Origin: JAPPHA01 sp965220985 | GTDB lineage: Bacteria > Pseudomonadota > Alphaproteobacteria > Rhodobacterales > Rhodobacteraceae | Assembly: GCA_965220985.1 (NCBI GenBank) | Contig: OZ244854.1 | Location: 3,286,001-3,350,000, forward strand | Direction of reading: 5' to 3' | DNA length: 64,000 nucleotides | Shown: positions 34,523-44,259 of the stretch, in pieces | How positions within the stretch are numbered: the stretch's first letter is position 1 | Layout: every line of letters begins with the position of its first letter | Position numbers and translations under genes: made by a program | The notes under the pieces: generated by a model | What the model was told of the DNA's origin: nothing | The model's input: only the letters and a program-made list of their open reading frames with translations | Database searches by the model: none

Positions 34523-36274
34523 ATGTCCATACTGAACGAGAGTCTTGCGAGTCGGATCGTCAATTGGAACCAAGCGACGGAAGCCTCGTCCCATTCCGTT
34601 GCTCCGTCCAACGGACAGTCCCATGTTCGAGGCCCCACGCGACCACCGCTGGTGTCCCTCACCATTCCGCAGCTTCTCGCGCGAGCCGTGTCGCGTTTTG
34701 GGTCGCGGGACGCTCTTGTGTTCTGCGAGCAAAACATCCGAATGAGGTACGACGAACTGAGCCGGTCGGTCGATCAGCTTGCATCGGGATTGCTGGCACT
34801 CGGTCTCGACAAGGGTGACCGTGTGGGCATTTGGTCACCAAATCGCGTCGAATGGGTTCTGACCCAGTTTGCGACCGCCCGAATTGGTCTGATCCTCGTC
34901 AACATCAATCCGGCATACCGGTTGAGTGAGCTCGAATACGCATTGAACAAGGTCGGTTGCAAGGCGCTCGTCGCCGCAAGATCGTTCAAGACCTCCGATT
35001 ATGTTGCCATGATCAGAGAACTGGCTCCAGAGTTGGTCAGTTGCGAGCCCGGTCAATTGCGATCAACGAGACTTCCACATCTTCGCAGCGTCATCATCAT
35101 GGATGACGATCCAGGCGCCGGTGCCTTCTCCTTCGAACAGGTGCCCGGGCTCGCCGGGCCGTCAGAGCAACTTCGCTTGAGCAATATCGACAGAGGACTG
35201 CATCCAGACGATGCGATCAACGTCCAGTTCACGTCGGGCACCACAGGTCTGCCCAAGGGGGCCACGCTGTCCCATTACAACATCGTCAACAATGCTCGAT
35301 TCGTCTGCGGTCGGATCAGCCTGACCGAATCCGACCGGCTGGCCATCCCGGTTCCGCTCTACCACTGTTTTGGCATGGTCATGGGTGTATTGGGGGCTGT
35401 CAGCAAGGGAGCCGCGATGGTGTTCCCGGGCGAGGGCTTCAATCCGTCCCAGACCCTTGATGCCTTGTGCAAGGAACGATGCACGGCCGTTTACGGTGTT
35501 CCGACCATGTTCGTGGCGATGCTCGACGAACTGGAGAAGAATCCTCGGGATCTGTCAAGGATGCGAACGGGAATCATGGCAGGCGCGCCCTGTCCGGTCG
35601 ATGTCATGCAACGCGTGAACACCGCAATGAACATGAACGAGGTGACGATTTGCTACGGCATGACGGAGACTTCGCCGGTTTCGTTCCAGAGCAATGTCGA
35701 CGATTCAATCGACCGTCGTTGCAAGACTGTCGGCCGGGTGCATCCTCATCTTGACGTCAAGATCGTTGATCCGGACGGACAAACTGTCCCGACTGGAACG
35801 CAGGGCGAACTCTTGACCCGAGGCTATTCGGTCATGAAGGGATACTGGGACGACAAAGAGCGCACCAGTGAAAGCATCGTCGACGGCTGGATGCACACGG
35901 GCGATCTTGCCGTGATCGACGAGAACGGGTTTTGCTCGATCACCGGGCGCGTCAAGGACATGATCATTCGCGGCGGCGAGAACATCTATCCCCGAGAGAT
36001 CGAGGAATACCTCATTCGACATCCCAAAGTCAGCGACGTTCAAGTCTTCGGAATCCCTGATACACGAATGGGTGAAGAAGTGTGCGCCTGGGCAATTGCA
36101 AAGCCTGATTCCGAATTGGCCGAGGACGAGCTACGGACGTTTCTTGAAGGCCGGATTGCACACTTCAAGATTCCGCGACACGTGCGGATCGTGGATGAGC
36201 TGCCGATGACGATCACTGGCAAGCCGCAAAAATTCGTGATGCGCGACAGAATGATCGAGATGCTCGCGACATGA
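34523..36274 (+). CDS. Acyl-CoA synthetase (AMP-forming), medium/short-chain type
   Basis: A 583-residue ANL-superfamily ligase that activates a carboxylic acid to acyl-AMP and then acyl-CoA. P-loop FTSGTTGLPKGATLSH, motif CYGMTETSP, adenine-binding aspartate in GWMHTGDLAVID, hinge GRVKDMIIRGGENIYPREIE, and the catalytic C-terminal lysine in GKPQKFVM. It starts 11 bases after the amidase stop, so it is the last gene of the amide operon, and lies 409 bases before the isovaleryl-CoA operon. The product of the amidase is its likely substrate. Confidence 0.9.
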   Translation: MSILNESLASRIVNWNQATEASSHSVAPSNGQSHVRGPTRPPLVSLTIPQLLARAVSRFGSRDALVFCEQNIRMRYDELSRSVDQLASGLLALGLDKGDRVGIWSPNRVEWVLTQFATARIGLILVNINPAYRLSELEYALNKVGCKALVAARSFKTSDYVAMIRELAPELVSCEPGQLRSTRLPHLRSVIIMDDDPGAGAFSFEQVPGLAGPSEQLRLSNIDRGLHPDDAINVQFTSGTTGLPKGATLSHYNIVNNARFVCGRISLTESDRLAIPVPLYHCFGMVMGVLGAVSKGAAMVFPGEGFNPSQTLDALCKERCTAVYGVPTMFVAMLDELEKNPRDLSRMRTGIMAGAPCPVDVMQRVNTAMNMNEVTICYGMTETSPVSFQSNVDDSIDRRCKTVGRVHPHLDVKIVDPDGQTVPTGTQGELLTRGYSVMKGYWDDKERTSESIVDGWMHTGDLAVIDENGFCSITGRVKDMIIRGGENIYPREIEEYLIRHPKVSDVQVFGIPDTRMGEEVCAWAIAKPDSELAEDELRTFLEGRIAHFKIPRHVRIVDELPMTITGKPQKFVMRDRMIEMLAT

Positions 36275-36683
36275 GGTGCACCGACGACGCATGCCCTTTG
36301 GGCAATTCACCAGGTTCATGCACAGCAAGCGAAAAAGTGCGTTCGTGGTCTTGCCAGTCGGACTTGTTTTCGCTGGTCGATCGAGATGTGTAACCGGTGA
36401 CGAGGGTCAAGTTCTCGACGGGACGCGCGTTGCCATTCCAGGATCTTCTCATCTGGCCATCAAACCGTCATGTTGGTAGTGCTTCCGCCAATGTCGCGCT
36501 GCGCCTTGAGGCGGCAAACGAAACCAATGTCGCAGGATTGCAAATGTTCAATCCACCCGTATGCGGAACCCATGGAATCCCGGGACGATCTGATGATCCC
36601 GCCGTCGATGACTGGAATCGATCGATGACAAGTCGAATTCGTTGCCTGCACGAGGAGACTCCAGTGTCCAGTGGAGGCCAGTG
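36275..36683. other. Intergenic region before the leucine-degradation operon
   Basis: About 409 bases with only short unsupported ORFs. It should contain the promoter of the ivd operon. I found no clear regulator gene or palindrome, and no LiuR-type MerR gene is in the window. Confidence 0.45.
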
Positions 36684-37847
36684 ATGTTCACTGCATCAAT
36701 GAACTTTGATCTCGGGGAAGACGTCAACGCGCTGCGGGACACCGTTCACCGTTGGGCCCAGGAACGCATCAAGCCGTGTGCAGCAGAGATCGACGCGAAA
36801 AACGTCTTTCCGCCGGAACTCTGGCAGGAGATGGGCGATCTCGGACTGCTTGGCATCACGGTCCCCGAAAAAGACGGCGGTGCCGGGATGGGCTACCTCG
36901 CTCACGTGGTCGCGGTTGAAGAGATCGCGCGCGCATCGGCTTCCGTGTCGTTGAGCTACGGCGCACATTCAAACCTTTGCGTCAACCAGATCAGTCTCAA
37001 TGGCAGTCCCGAACAGAAATCCCGTTACCTGCCTGACCTGATTTCCGGCAAGAGCGTCGGCGCCCTCGCAATGTCCGAGACAGGCGCGGGTTCCGATGTC
37101 GTCGGGATGAAACTCCGTGCCGAAAAGAGAAATGATCGTTTCGTTCTGAATGGCAACAAGTTCTGGATCACGAACGGCGGGGAAGCCAACACGCTGGTGG
37201 TCTACGCCAAGACCGATCCGGAGGCGGAACAACGAGGCATCACGGCCTTTCTGATCGAAAAGTCCATGCCCGGTTTCAGCCAGTCGCAACACTTCGACAA
37301 GCTTGGCATGCGAGGCTCGAACACGGTCGAGCTGATTTTCGACCAGGTCGAAGTCCCTTATGACAATATCCTCGGAGAAGAAGGCAGAGGCGTCAACGTG
37401 TTGATGTCGGGGCTGGATTATGAACGTGTCGTGCTCAGCGGCATCGGTTGCGGGATCATGGCAGCCTGCCTCGACGAAATCATGCCCTACATGGTTGAAC
37501 GAAGGCAGTTCGGCAAACCGATCGGCAGCTTCCAGCTGATGCAGGGCAAGATTGCCGACATGTACACGAAGATGAACTCTGCCCGTGCCTATGTCTACGA
37601 GGTGGCCAAGGCCTGCGATCGGGGCGAAGTGACGCGCCAGGATGCGGCCGCATGCGTGCTCTACGCATCGGAAGAAGCGATGGTTGTCGCGCATCAGGCA
37701 GTGCAGGCCATGGGTGGAGCCGGCTTCATGAACGAAACAACGGTCAGCCGCCTTTTCCGTGACGCGAAACTGATGGAAATCGGGGCGGGCACGTCCGAGA
37801 TCCGACGCATGCTGATCGGGCGCGAACTCGTGGGGGCCATGAGCTGA
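36684..37847 (+). CDS. ivd: Isovaleryl-CoA dehydrogenase
   Basis: A 387-residue flavin acyl-CoA dehydrogenase that oxidises isovaleryl-CoA to 3-methylcrotonyl-CoA, passing electrons to ETF. GGAGG at 36673-36677 supports ATG 36684. FAD and substrate segments: AMSETGAGSDVVGMK, FWITNGGEANTLVVYAK, and the catalytic glutamate in SGLDYERVVLSGIGCG, whose position inside helix G is specific to isovaleryl- and long-chain enzymes. C-terminal AMGGAGFMNETTVSRLFRDAK is also diagnostic. First gene of the operon; its TGA overlaps the mccB ATG. Confidence 0.94.
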   Translation: MFTASMNFDLGEDVNALRDTVHRWAQERIKPCAAEIDAKNVFPPELWQEMGDLGLLGITVPEKDGGAGMGYLAHVVAVEEIARASASVSLSYGAHSNLCVNQISLNGSPEQKSRYLPDLISGKSVGALAMSETGAGSDVVGMKLRAEKRNDRFVLNGNKFWITNGGEANTLVVYAKTDPEAEQRGITAFLIEKSMPGFSQSQHFDKLGMRGSNTVELIFDQVEVPYDNILGEEGRGVNVLMSGLDYERVVLSGIGCGIMAACLDEIMPYMVERRQFGKPIGSFQLMQGKIADMYTKMNSARAYVYEVAKACDRGEVTRQDAAACVLYASEEAMVVAHQAVQAMGGAGFMNETTVSRLFRDAKLMEIGAGTSEIRRMLIGRELVGAMS

Positions 37848-39454
37848 TGACTGTCCTGTCGTCAGACATTTCGACTCGGTCGGAAAGCTATCTGCGCAAC
37901 GTTTCGGCGCATGACGAGGCAATGACGCCGATCAAGGCGGAGGCGGCAATCGCGCGTGACGGCGGTGGGGCGCGATCCCAGGAACGACACATCGGGCGTG
38001 GAAAGATCCTTCCGCGAGAACGAGTCGCCCGCTTGCTCGATCCGGGTTCGCCTTTTCTCGAAATCGGCCTGTTTGCCGCAAACGGCATGTACGACGGGGC
38101 CAGCCCATCGGCAGGGATCATCACCGGAATCGGTCGCGTCATGGGCCAGGACGTGATGGTCGTGTGCAATGATGCCACCGTCAAGGGCGGGACCTATTTC
38201 CCGATGACGGTCAAGAAACACCTGCGCGCGCAGGAAATCGCTGAGCAGAACCGGTTGCCGTGCGTCTATCTTGTGGACAGTGGCGGCGCCAATCTTCCCA
38301 ACCAGGTCGACGTGTTTCCGGACCGCGATCACTTCGGGCGGATTTTTTTCAACCAGGCCAACATGTCGGCCAAGGGAATTTCCCAGGTTGCGGTCGTGAT
38401 GGGATCGTGCACCGCTGGAGGCGCCTATGTTCCCGCAATGTCTGACGTCACGATCATCGTGAAGAACCAGGGCACGATATTCTTGGGCGGTCCGCCGCTG
38501 GTGAAGGCTGCAACGGGAGAAGTCGTCAGTGCCGAAGATCTTGGCGGCGGCGATGTCCACACGCGGTTGTCCGGCGTCGCCGATCATCTCGCAAATGACG
38601 ATCGGCACGCGCTGTCTCTGGCGCGGACGGCTGTTGCAAATCTCAACATGCGAAAACCTCGACAGAACGAAATCAGGTCGCCCGAAGAACCGCGCTACGA
38701 CCCGGATGAAATCCCGGGCATTGTCCCTGCAGACCTGAGAACGCCTTACGACATTCGAGAGGTGATCGCGCGCATTGTCGATGGGTCGCGGTTTGACGAG
38801 TTCAAGCAGCGTTACGGCACGACCCTGATCTGCGGCTTTGCCCATATCATGGGGATGCCGGTCGGCGTGATTGGCAACAATGGCGTGATCTTCTCAGAAA
38901 GCGCCTTGAAGGCTGCCCACTTCGTCCAGTTGTGCTCTCAGAGGCGAATTCCGCTGGTGTTTCTGCAGAACATCACCGGCTTCATGGTCGGCCGAACCTA
39001 CGAGAGCGGCGGAATTGCCAAGGACGGCGCCAAGCTTGTCATGGCCGTCGCCACGTCAAGTGTTCCAAAGATAACGGTACTGGTCGGCGGTTCGTTCGGT
39101 GCCGGGAACTACGGCATGTGTGGCCGAGCCTATTCTCCGCGATTCCTGTGGACTTGGCCCAACAGCCGAATCTCGGTCATGGGCGGTGAACAGGCCGCTG
39201 GGGTCCTGGCCACGGTGCGACGCGATGCAATCGAGCGCAAAGGCGACGACTGGCCGCCGGATGAAGAGAACACGTTCAAGCAACGCATCATCGACCAGTT
39301 CGAGGAAGAGGCGCACCCGCTCTATGCGTCGGCTCGCCTGTGGGATGACGGTATCATCGATCCACGGAAAACCCGCGATGTCCTGGCCCTGTCGCTTGCG
39401 ACGACCTTGAACGCACCGATTCCACGCACCCGTTTCGGCGTTTTTCGGATGTAG
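37847..39454 (+). CDS. mccB: 3-methylcrotonyl-CoA carboxylase, carboxyltransferase (beta) subunit
   Basis: A 535-residue crotonase-fold carboxyltransferase that moves CO2 from biotin to 3-methylcrotonyl-CoA. N-terminal GRGKILPRERVARLLDPGSPFLE, acyl-CoA site GSCTAGGAYVPAMSD with the neighbouring oxyanion glycines, and biotin-site glycines in VGGSFGAGNYGMCGRAYSPRF, which favours MccB over propionyl-CoA carboxylase PccB. It overlaps ivd by one base and precedes mccA by 11 bases. Confidence 0.93.
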   Translation: MTVLSSDISTRSESYLRNVSAHDEAMTPIKAEAAIARDGGGARSQERHIGRGKILPRERVARLLDPGSPFLEIGLFAANGMYDGASPSAGIITGIGRVMGQDVMVVCNDATVKGGTYFPMTVKKHLRAQEIAEQNRLPCVYLVDSGGANLPNQVDVFPDRDHFGRIFFNQANMSAKGISQVAVVMGSCTAGGAYVPAMSDVTIIVKNQGTIFLGGPPLVKAATGEVVSAEDLGGGDVHTRLSGVADHLANDDRHALSLARTAVANLNMRKPRQNEIRSPEEPRYDPDEIPGIVPADLRTPYDIREVIARIVDGSRFDEFKQRYGTTLICGFAHIMGMPVGVIGNNGVIFSESALKAAHFVQLCSQRRIPLVFLQNITGFMVGRTYESGGIAKDGAKLVMAVATSSVPKITVLVGGSFGAGNYGMCGRAYSPRFLWTWPNSRISVMGGEQAAGVLATVRRDAIERKGDDWPPDEENTFKQRIIDQFEEEAHPLYASARLWDDGIIDPRKTRDVLALSLATTLNAPIPRTRFGVFRM

Positions 39455-39465
39455 GAACGAACATC

Positions 39466-41469
39466 GTGTTCAACAAGATCCTCATCGCCAACCGCGGGGA
39501 GATCGCGTGCCGCGTGATCACGACGGCCAAGCGGCTGGGAATCAGGACCGTCGCGGTATTTTCGGATGCGGACGTGAACTCCAAGCACGTTGCCATGGCA
39601 GACGAGGCCGTTCGCATCGGGCCACCCGAGGTCGCAGCCAGCTATCTGAACGGCGAACGGATCATTGACGCCTGCAAGGAAACCGGTGCCGAAGCCGTAC
39701 ATCCGGGATACGGTTTCCTTTCCGAGAACCCTGAGTTTGTCGAAGCGGTCGAGGCCGCAGGGCTGGTGTTCATCGGACCTACTGCCACCGCGATCCGTGC
39801 CATGGGCTTGAAAGACGCCGCCAAGGCCCTGATGAGCGAGGCGGGGGTTCCCGTGCTGCCAGGATACCACGGAGACAATCAGGAGGCCGGGTTTCTCGCG
39901 GATCAAGCAAAGACGATCGGCTATCCGGTGATGATCAAGGCTCGCGCCGGCGGGGGCGGCAAGGGGATGCGGTTGGTCACGGACCCATCAGGGTTCAAGT
40001 CTGCGCTGGAAGGTGCAATGCGGGAGGCCCAGAACAGCTTTGGGGATCCTGCCTGCCTGATCGAGAAATACATCGAGCGTCCCAGACATATTGAAATTCA
40101 GGTCTTCGGCGATCAGCAAGGCAACATCGTTCATTTCTTCGAACGCGACTGCTCGCTGCAACGCCGCTATCAGAAAGTCATCGAGGAAGCGCCCGCACCG
40201 GGAATGACCGAGACCATTCGCAAGGCCATGGGCCGCGCGGCCGTCGATGCAGCGAAGGCGATCGGTTACCACGGTGCCGGGACAGTCGAGTTCATCGTCG
40301 ATGGCTCCGGTCCGTTGAGGGAGGACGGGTTCTGGTTCATGGAGATGAACACCCGTCTTCAGGTCGAACACCCTGTCACCGAGGCCATCACCGGACTCGA
40401 CCTTGTCGAGCTTCAGTTCCGCGTTGCGGCGGGCGATCCATTGCCTTTCGCCCAGGACGACCTGGCGATTTCTGGCTGGTCATTCGAAGCGCGCGTGTAT
40501 GCAGAAGATGTTGAGGGCGGGTTTCTCCCGGCGACCGGCACTCTGGATCATCTGAAGTTTCCAACAGGGTCGGAATTTGAGCGAGGCCCGATCCGGATCG
40601 ACAGCGGAGTCGGGCAGGGTGACGAGATCAGTCCCTGGTACGATCCGATGATCGCGAAGGTGGTCGTTCACGGACGGGATCGCGGGACTGCGCTGAGGAT
40701 GCTGACTGACACGCTTGCTGGCAGCCAGGTGGCAGGTCTTTCAACCAACATCGAATTCCTCGGTAATCTTTCGCGACATGACGGATTCACTGTGGGCAAT
40801 GTTCATACCGGCTTGATTGAACAGGACTTTGATGCCCTGACAAAGCGCGACACGGCCCCCATGCACGCAATCGCTCTGGCGGCCGTCGGCGGCCTTGGGT
40901 TGTTGAAGAAATCGGCGAGTACCGATCCGTGGGACGTGTTGGCAGGTTGGCGCCATTGGAGTGTCGCACAGCAGTTCATCACGCTGGAGTCGGGTGACGA
41001 CAGGCTCGATCTGCGTGTTTCGATTCCGCAAGACCGGCGATTCTTCGTGGAGACGGCTACCGACTCGGTCACGATCGACATCGATCCCATGCAGGGCACG
41101 TCATGCCGTGTCCGCGCAAACGGCCTAATCCTTGATGCAGATATTGTTGTAAACGGTTCGCGCATATGTGTTTTCTCAGATGGGCGCAGTCATGAGTTCT
41201 TTGTCGCAGATGCTGACGGCGTCGCTGAAGGCGAGCAGACAGGCACCGGTTCGATCTATGCACCGATGCCCGGACTGGTCAAAGTGATTTCGGTGCAATC
41301 GGGAGCACGTGTTTCAAAAGGCGAGGCGCTCGTGGTCCTCGAAGCGATGAAGATGGAACACACGCTGAGGTCGCCTCGTGACGGTGTCATCGACGAAGTT
41401 GTCGTCATGGCCGGAGACCAGGTCGCCGACGGTGCTCTATTGCTGTCCCTTGAACCCGCCAATGAGTGA
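39466..41469 (+). CDS. mccA: 3-methylcrotonyl-CoA carboxylase, biotin-containing (alpha) subunit
   Basis: A 667-residue protein combining biotin carboxylase (1-450: FNKILIANRGEIACRVI, ATP-grasp GGGGKGMRLV, EMNTRLQVEHPVTE), a linker/BT domain (450-590) and the BCCP domain (590-667) with the biotinylated lysine in EAMKMEHTL. Start is GTG 39466. Together with MccB it carboxylates 3-methylcrotonyl-CoA to 3-methylglutaconyl-CoA. Its end overlaps the next gene by 8 bases. Confidence 0.94.
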   Translation: MFNKILIANRGEIACRVITTAKRLGIRTVAVFSDADVNSKHVAMADEAVRIGPPEVAASYLNGERIIDACKETGAEAVHPGYGFLSENPEFVEAVEAAGLVFIGPTATAIRAMGLKDAAKALMSEAGVPVLPGYHGDNQEAGFLADQAKTIGYPVMIKARAGGGGKGMRLVTDPSGFKSALEGAMREAQNSFGDPACLIEKYIERPRHIEIQVFGDQQGNIVHFFERDCSLQRRYQKVIEEAPAPGMTETIRKAMGRAAVDAAKAIGYHGAGTVEFIVDGSGPLREDGFWFMEMNTRLQVEHPVTEAITGLDLVELQFRVAAGDPLPFAQDDLAISGWSFEARVYAEDVEGGFLPATGTLDHLKFPTGSEFERGPIRIDSGVGQGDEISPWYDPMIAKVVVHGRDRGTALRMLTDTLAGSQVAGLSTNIEFLGNLSRHDGFTVGNVHTGLIEQDFDALTKRDTAPMHAIALAAVGGLGLLKKSASTDPWDVLAGWRHWSVAQQFITLESGDDRLDLRVSIPQDRRFFVETATDSVTIDIDPMQGTSCRVRANGLILDADIVVNGSRICVFSDGRSHEFFVADADGVAEGEQTGTGSIYAPMPGLVKVISVQSGARVSKGEALVVLEAMKMEHTLRSPRDGVIDEVVVMAGDQVADGALLLSLEPANE

Positions 41470-42331
41470 AAAGGTCACGATCTTCGAGGTTGGTCCCCGC
41501 GACGGGCTTCAAAACGAACGGCGTCCGGTTGCAACCGAGGACAAGATCGAGTTGGTTAATCGACTCTCCGCGTGCGGATTGCGGCGAATCGAGGTCACCA
41601 GTTTTGTCAGCCCGAAATGGGTTCCACAGATGGCTGACGCTCGCGAGGTCATGGCTGGCATCAAGCGCACGCGAACCGTCAGATATGCTGCCTTGACGCC
41701 AAACATGCGGGGCTTTGATGCTGCCCGTGAATGCGGCGTCGATGAAATCGCCGTCTTCGGTGCGGCCTCGGAGGGTTTCAGCCGGAAGAACATCAACTGT
41801 TCAATTGCCGAGAGTCTTGATCGATTTCGGCCGATTGTCGCGGCAGCCAAGTCCGAACGGATCCTCGTGCGTGGCTACGTGTCTTGCGTCATCAGCTGTC
41901 CTTATGACGGACCGACGCCACCAAAAGCTGTTGCAGACATGACCGAGAGCCTTCTCCGGATGGGGTGCGACATGGTCAGTCTTGGAGACACGATCGGAAC
42001 AGGGACTCCCACGACAGTTTCCAAAATGCTTGATGCAGTGCTGTCAGTCGCAGGCGCCGAAATGCTTGCGGGCCATTTCCACGACACCAAGGGCAATGCT
42101 CTGAACAATATCCTTGCCTGCATCGATCGGGGACTGCGCGCGTTCGACAGCTCCGTTGCTGGACTTGGCGGATGTCCCTTTGCACCCGGCGCAAAGGGAA
42201 ACGTCGCAACCGAAGATGTCGTCGAGATTTTGCACAAAGCTGAATTTGCGACGGGCGTCGATATCGATCGCCTCAAGGAAGTCGCCAGTTTCGCGAGATC
42301 GCTTTGCCGTGGAGCAACCCATGAAATTTGA
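41462..42331 (+). CDS. Hydroxymethylglutaryl-CoA lyase
   Basis: A 289-residue TIM-barrel lyase that splits HMG-CoA into acetyl-CoA and acetoacetate, final step of leucine degradation. Seen: FEVGPRDGLQNE with catalytic Arg and Asp, metal histidines in LAGHFHDTKGNALNN, and the signature cysteine loop GLGGCPFAPGAKGNVATED. ATG 41462 lies inside the mccA 3' end (8-base overlap); the next gene starts 11 bases before its stop. Often called liuE or mvaB in other species. Confidence 0.94.
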   Translation: MSEKVTIFEVGPRDGLQNERRPVATEDKIELVNRLSACGLRRIEVTSFVSPKWVPQMADAREVMAGIKRTRTVRYAALTPNMRGFDAARECGVDEIAVFGAASEGFSRKNINCSIAESLDRFRPIVAAAKSERILVRGYVSCVISCPYDGPTPPKAVADMTESLLRMGCDMVSLGDTIGTGTPTTVSKMLDAVLSVAGAEMLAGHFHDTKGNALNNILACIDRGLRAFDSSVAGLGGCPFAPGAKGNVATEDVVEILHKAEFATGVDIDRLKEVASFARSLCRGATHEI

Positions 42332-43109
42332 AACTCTTGACGTGAGAATCGATGATCGAGGCGTCGCCAATGTCGCCTTGAACGTTCCGGAAAAACGGAA
42401 CGCCATGTCAGCCCGGATGATTGCTGATCTGACCGAGATGGCGCGAACGATCGGAGCCGATGCCCGGATTCGGGCAATCGTCCTTTCGGGTGCCGGAAAG
42501 GTATTTTGTGCGGGCGCGGATCTGGGATGGATGAAGGCGCAAATCGATGCTGACCGAGAAACCCGCATGGCGGAGGCGCGAAAGCTCGCCGAAATGTTGC
42601 GCGCGCTCAATGAAATGCCGACGCCGATGATCGGCCGAATTCACGGGGGGGCGTTCGGAGGCGCGGTCGGGCTTGCCTGCGTTTGCGACGTGGCAATTGC
42701 TGAATCCTCCGCTCGATTCGGATTGACCGAGACCCGCCTTGGCTTGATTCCCGCGACCATCAGTCCTTATGTGGTCGCGCGGCTGGGCGAGGGGAGCGCG
42801 CGCCCGATCATGATGTCGGGTCGGATTTTCCTCGCGGATGAAGCAATGCGCTTGGGGATCGTTTCGCGGGTTGTAGACGCCGACGGCCTTGATGCCGCCA
42901 TCGACGATGAAGTTCGTCCCTACCTGTCTGTCGCTCCGGGTGCCGTCGGTTCCGCGAAGGCGCTTGCCCGGTCACTCGGTCCAAGAATTGATTCGGAGAT
43001 CATTGACGAGACTGTCGGACGCCTTGCCGACACCTGGGAGAGCGAGGAGGCACGTCACGGAATCGAGGCATTTCTGACCAAGACGCCAGCTCGATGGGTT
43101 GAAAACTGA
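42321..43109 (+). CDS. Enoyl-CoA hydratase, probable 3-methylglutaconyl-CoA hydratase
   Basis: A 262-residue crotonase-family hydratase. Oxyanion-hole segments are VFCAGADLGWMK and HGGAFGGAVGLACVCD; the catalytic Glu region is SSARFGLTETRLGLIPATISPYVV. Its place between HMG-CoA lyase and the operon end, with an 11-base overlap, supports hydration of 3-methylglutaconyl-CoA to HMG-CoA (liuC type). Only one of the two usual catalytic glutamates is clear, as in AUH-type enzymes, so the substrate rests mainly on context. Confidence 0.88.
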   Translation: MKFETLDVRIDDRGVANVALNVPEKRNAMSARMIADLTEMARTIGADARIRAIVLSGAGKVFCAGADLGWMKAQIDADRETRMAEARKLAEMLRALNEMPTPMIGRIHGGAFGGAVGLACVCDVAIAESSARFGLTETRLGLIPATISPYVVARLGEGSARPIMMSGRIFLADEAMRLGIVSRVVDADGLDAAIDDEVRPYLSVAPGAVGSAKALARSLGPRIDSEIIDETVGRLADTWESEEARHGIEAFLTKTPARWVEN

Positions 43110-43226
43110 GTTTCAGCTTCCCGGGAACTGTGGCGAAGTCCGAGACCTGCCAAGGCCACGGTGATTTGATTCCGATGATGAAATCGCCAGTCTTCGTGCA
43201 GAACCAATCGATTCGTTGGATGCCTC

Positions 43227-43967
43227 TCAGGCGTGCACCGCGTGGTCGGCAAATTGCTCCGATTGTCCGTCGAGCGGGGGCCAAGCGCCGGGATTCCTGA
43301 AAAAGTCCGCCATGAATTTTGCGAACTTGGCCCTGTCAAGTTGCTCGTCGAGCCTTGCCTGTTCCCGACGGGTCCGTTCTTCACCGACCGCTGCGAGTCC
43401 GACATTCTCGAACAATCCATTGATGAAATCGGGCTCGAATTCCGGGTGCGGCTGGATGGAGAGTGCATTCCTCTCGTAGACAAGAACCCCGTTTTGACAG
43501 GAATCGCTTGATCCAACGACGCGTGCGCCGGGAGGGATGTCGCAGACCTGATCCTGGTGCCAGGCAAGGACTGAAAGCGGTTGGTCAAATCCGTCGATCC
43601 GATATTCGGTGCGCCCCACCGACCATCCTCCGGGGTGTTTCTCGACACGTCCGCCAAGTGCCTGCGCCATGATCTGGTGGCCAAAACAGACGCCGATCAT
43701 CGGAACCGACTGTTCGTGCGCTGTCCTGATGAAGTCCTCGAGCGGCGGTATCCATGGGTGGTCCTCGTAGGCAGAGAAGCGCGATCCGGTGATGAGCCAA
43801 CCGTCTGCGCTCCCGGGATCATCTGGTATTTCGCCGTCAAGGACTGGCCAAGTTGAGAATTTCATGCCGTGGCCTGCCAAAAGGCGAGCAAACATGTCCG
43901 GGTATTCGCCGTGCTGGGACACCAGCGCATGATGGGTTCGTCCGGTTTGCAAGATTCCGATGTGCAT
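43227..43967 (-). CDS. Type 1 glutamine amidotransferase-like protein
   Basis: A 246-residue protein starting at ATG 43967 (MHIGILQTGRTHHAL). Class I GATase features: strand GWLITGSRFSAYEDHPWI, nucleophile Cys in IGVCFGHQIMAQALGG, and the His-x-Glu pair in SIQPHPEFEPDFI. No synthase domain is attached, so it resembles the stand-alone GuaA-like or gamma-glutamyl hydrolase (PuuD-like) group. The acceptor or substrate is unknown. It lies convergent to the leucine operon. Confidence 0.83.
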   Translation of the reverse strand: MHIGILQTGRTHHALVSQHGEYPDMFARLLAGHGMKFSTWPVLDGEIPDDPGSADGWLITGSRFSAYEDHPWIPPLEDFIRTAHEQSVPMIGVCFGHQIMAQALGGRVEKHPGGWSVGRTEYRIDGFDQPLSVLAWHQDQVCDIPPGARVVGSSDSCQNGVLVYERNALSIQPHPEFEPDFINGLFENVGLAAVGEERTRREQARLDEQLDRAKFAKFMADFFRNPGAWPPLDGQSEQFADHAVHA

Positions 43968-44259
43968 TGGTCTTGATCCTGGTTGTTTCCGCAGCCTTCG
44001 GCTGAGAGGGGCGTGATTCACTTTGCAAATCGTCTATCTCAACAGTTACCACCGTCGAGCGATGTGGATCAATCCGTTCCCGGGCCAAGGGGCATTCCCA
44101 CTTCCAACAAATCGGCCACACACGTGTTGGAAGGAAACTCACCCCGAATGACCGACGCACCCGTAGACAGTGCAATGCAATTCGACGATCAGTCGAAAAT
44201 CAGATATGGACCATCGCTTCGCCTGTCGTGTTGGTTTTCAACGTGAGGAGATCAGGGAT

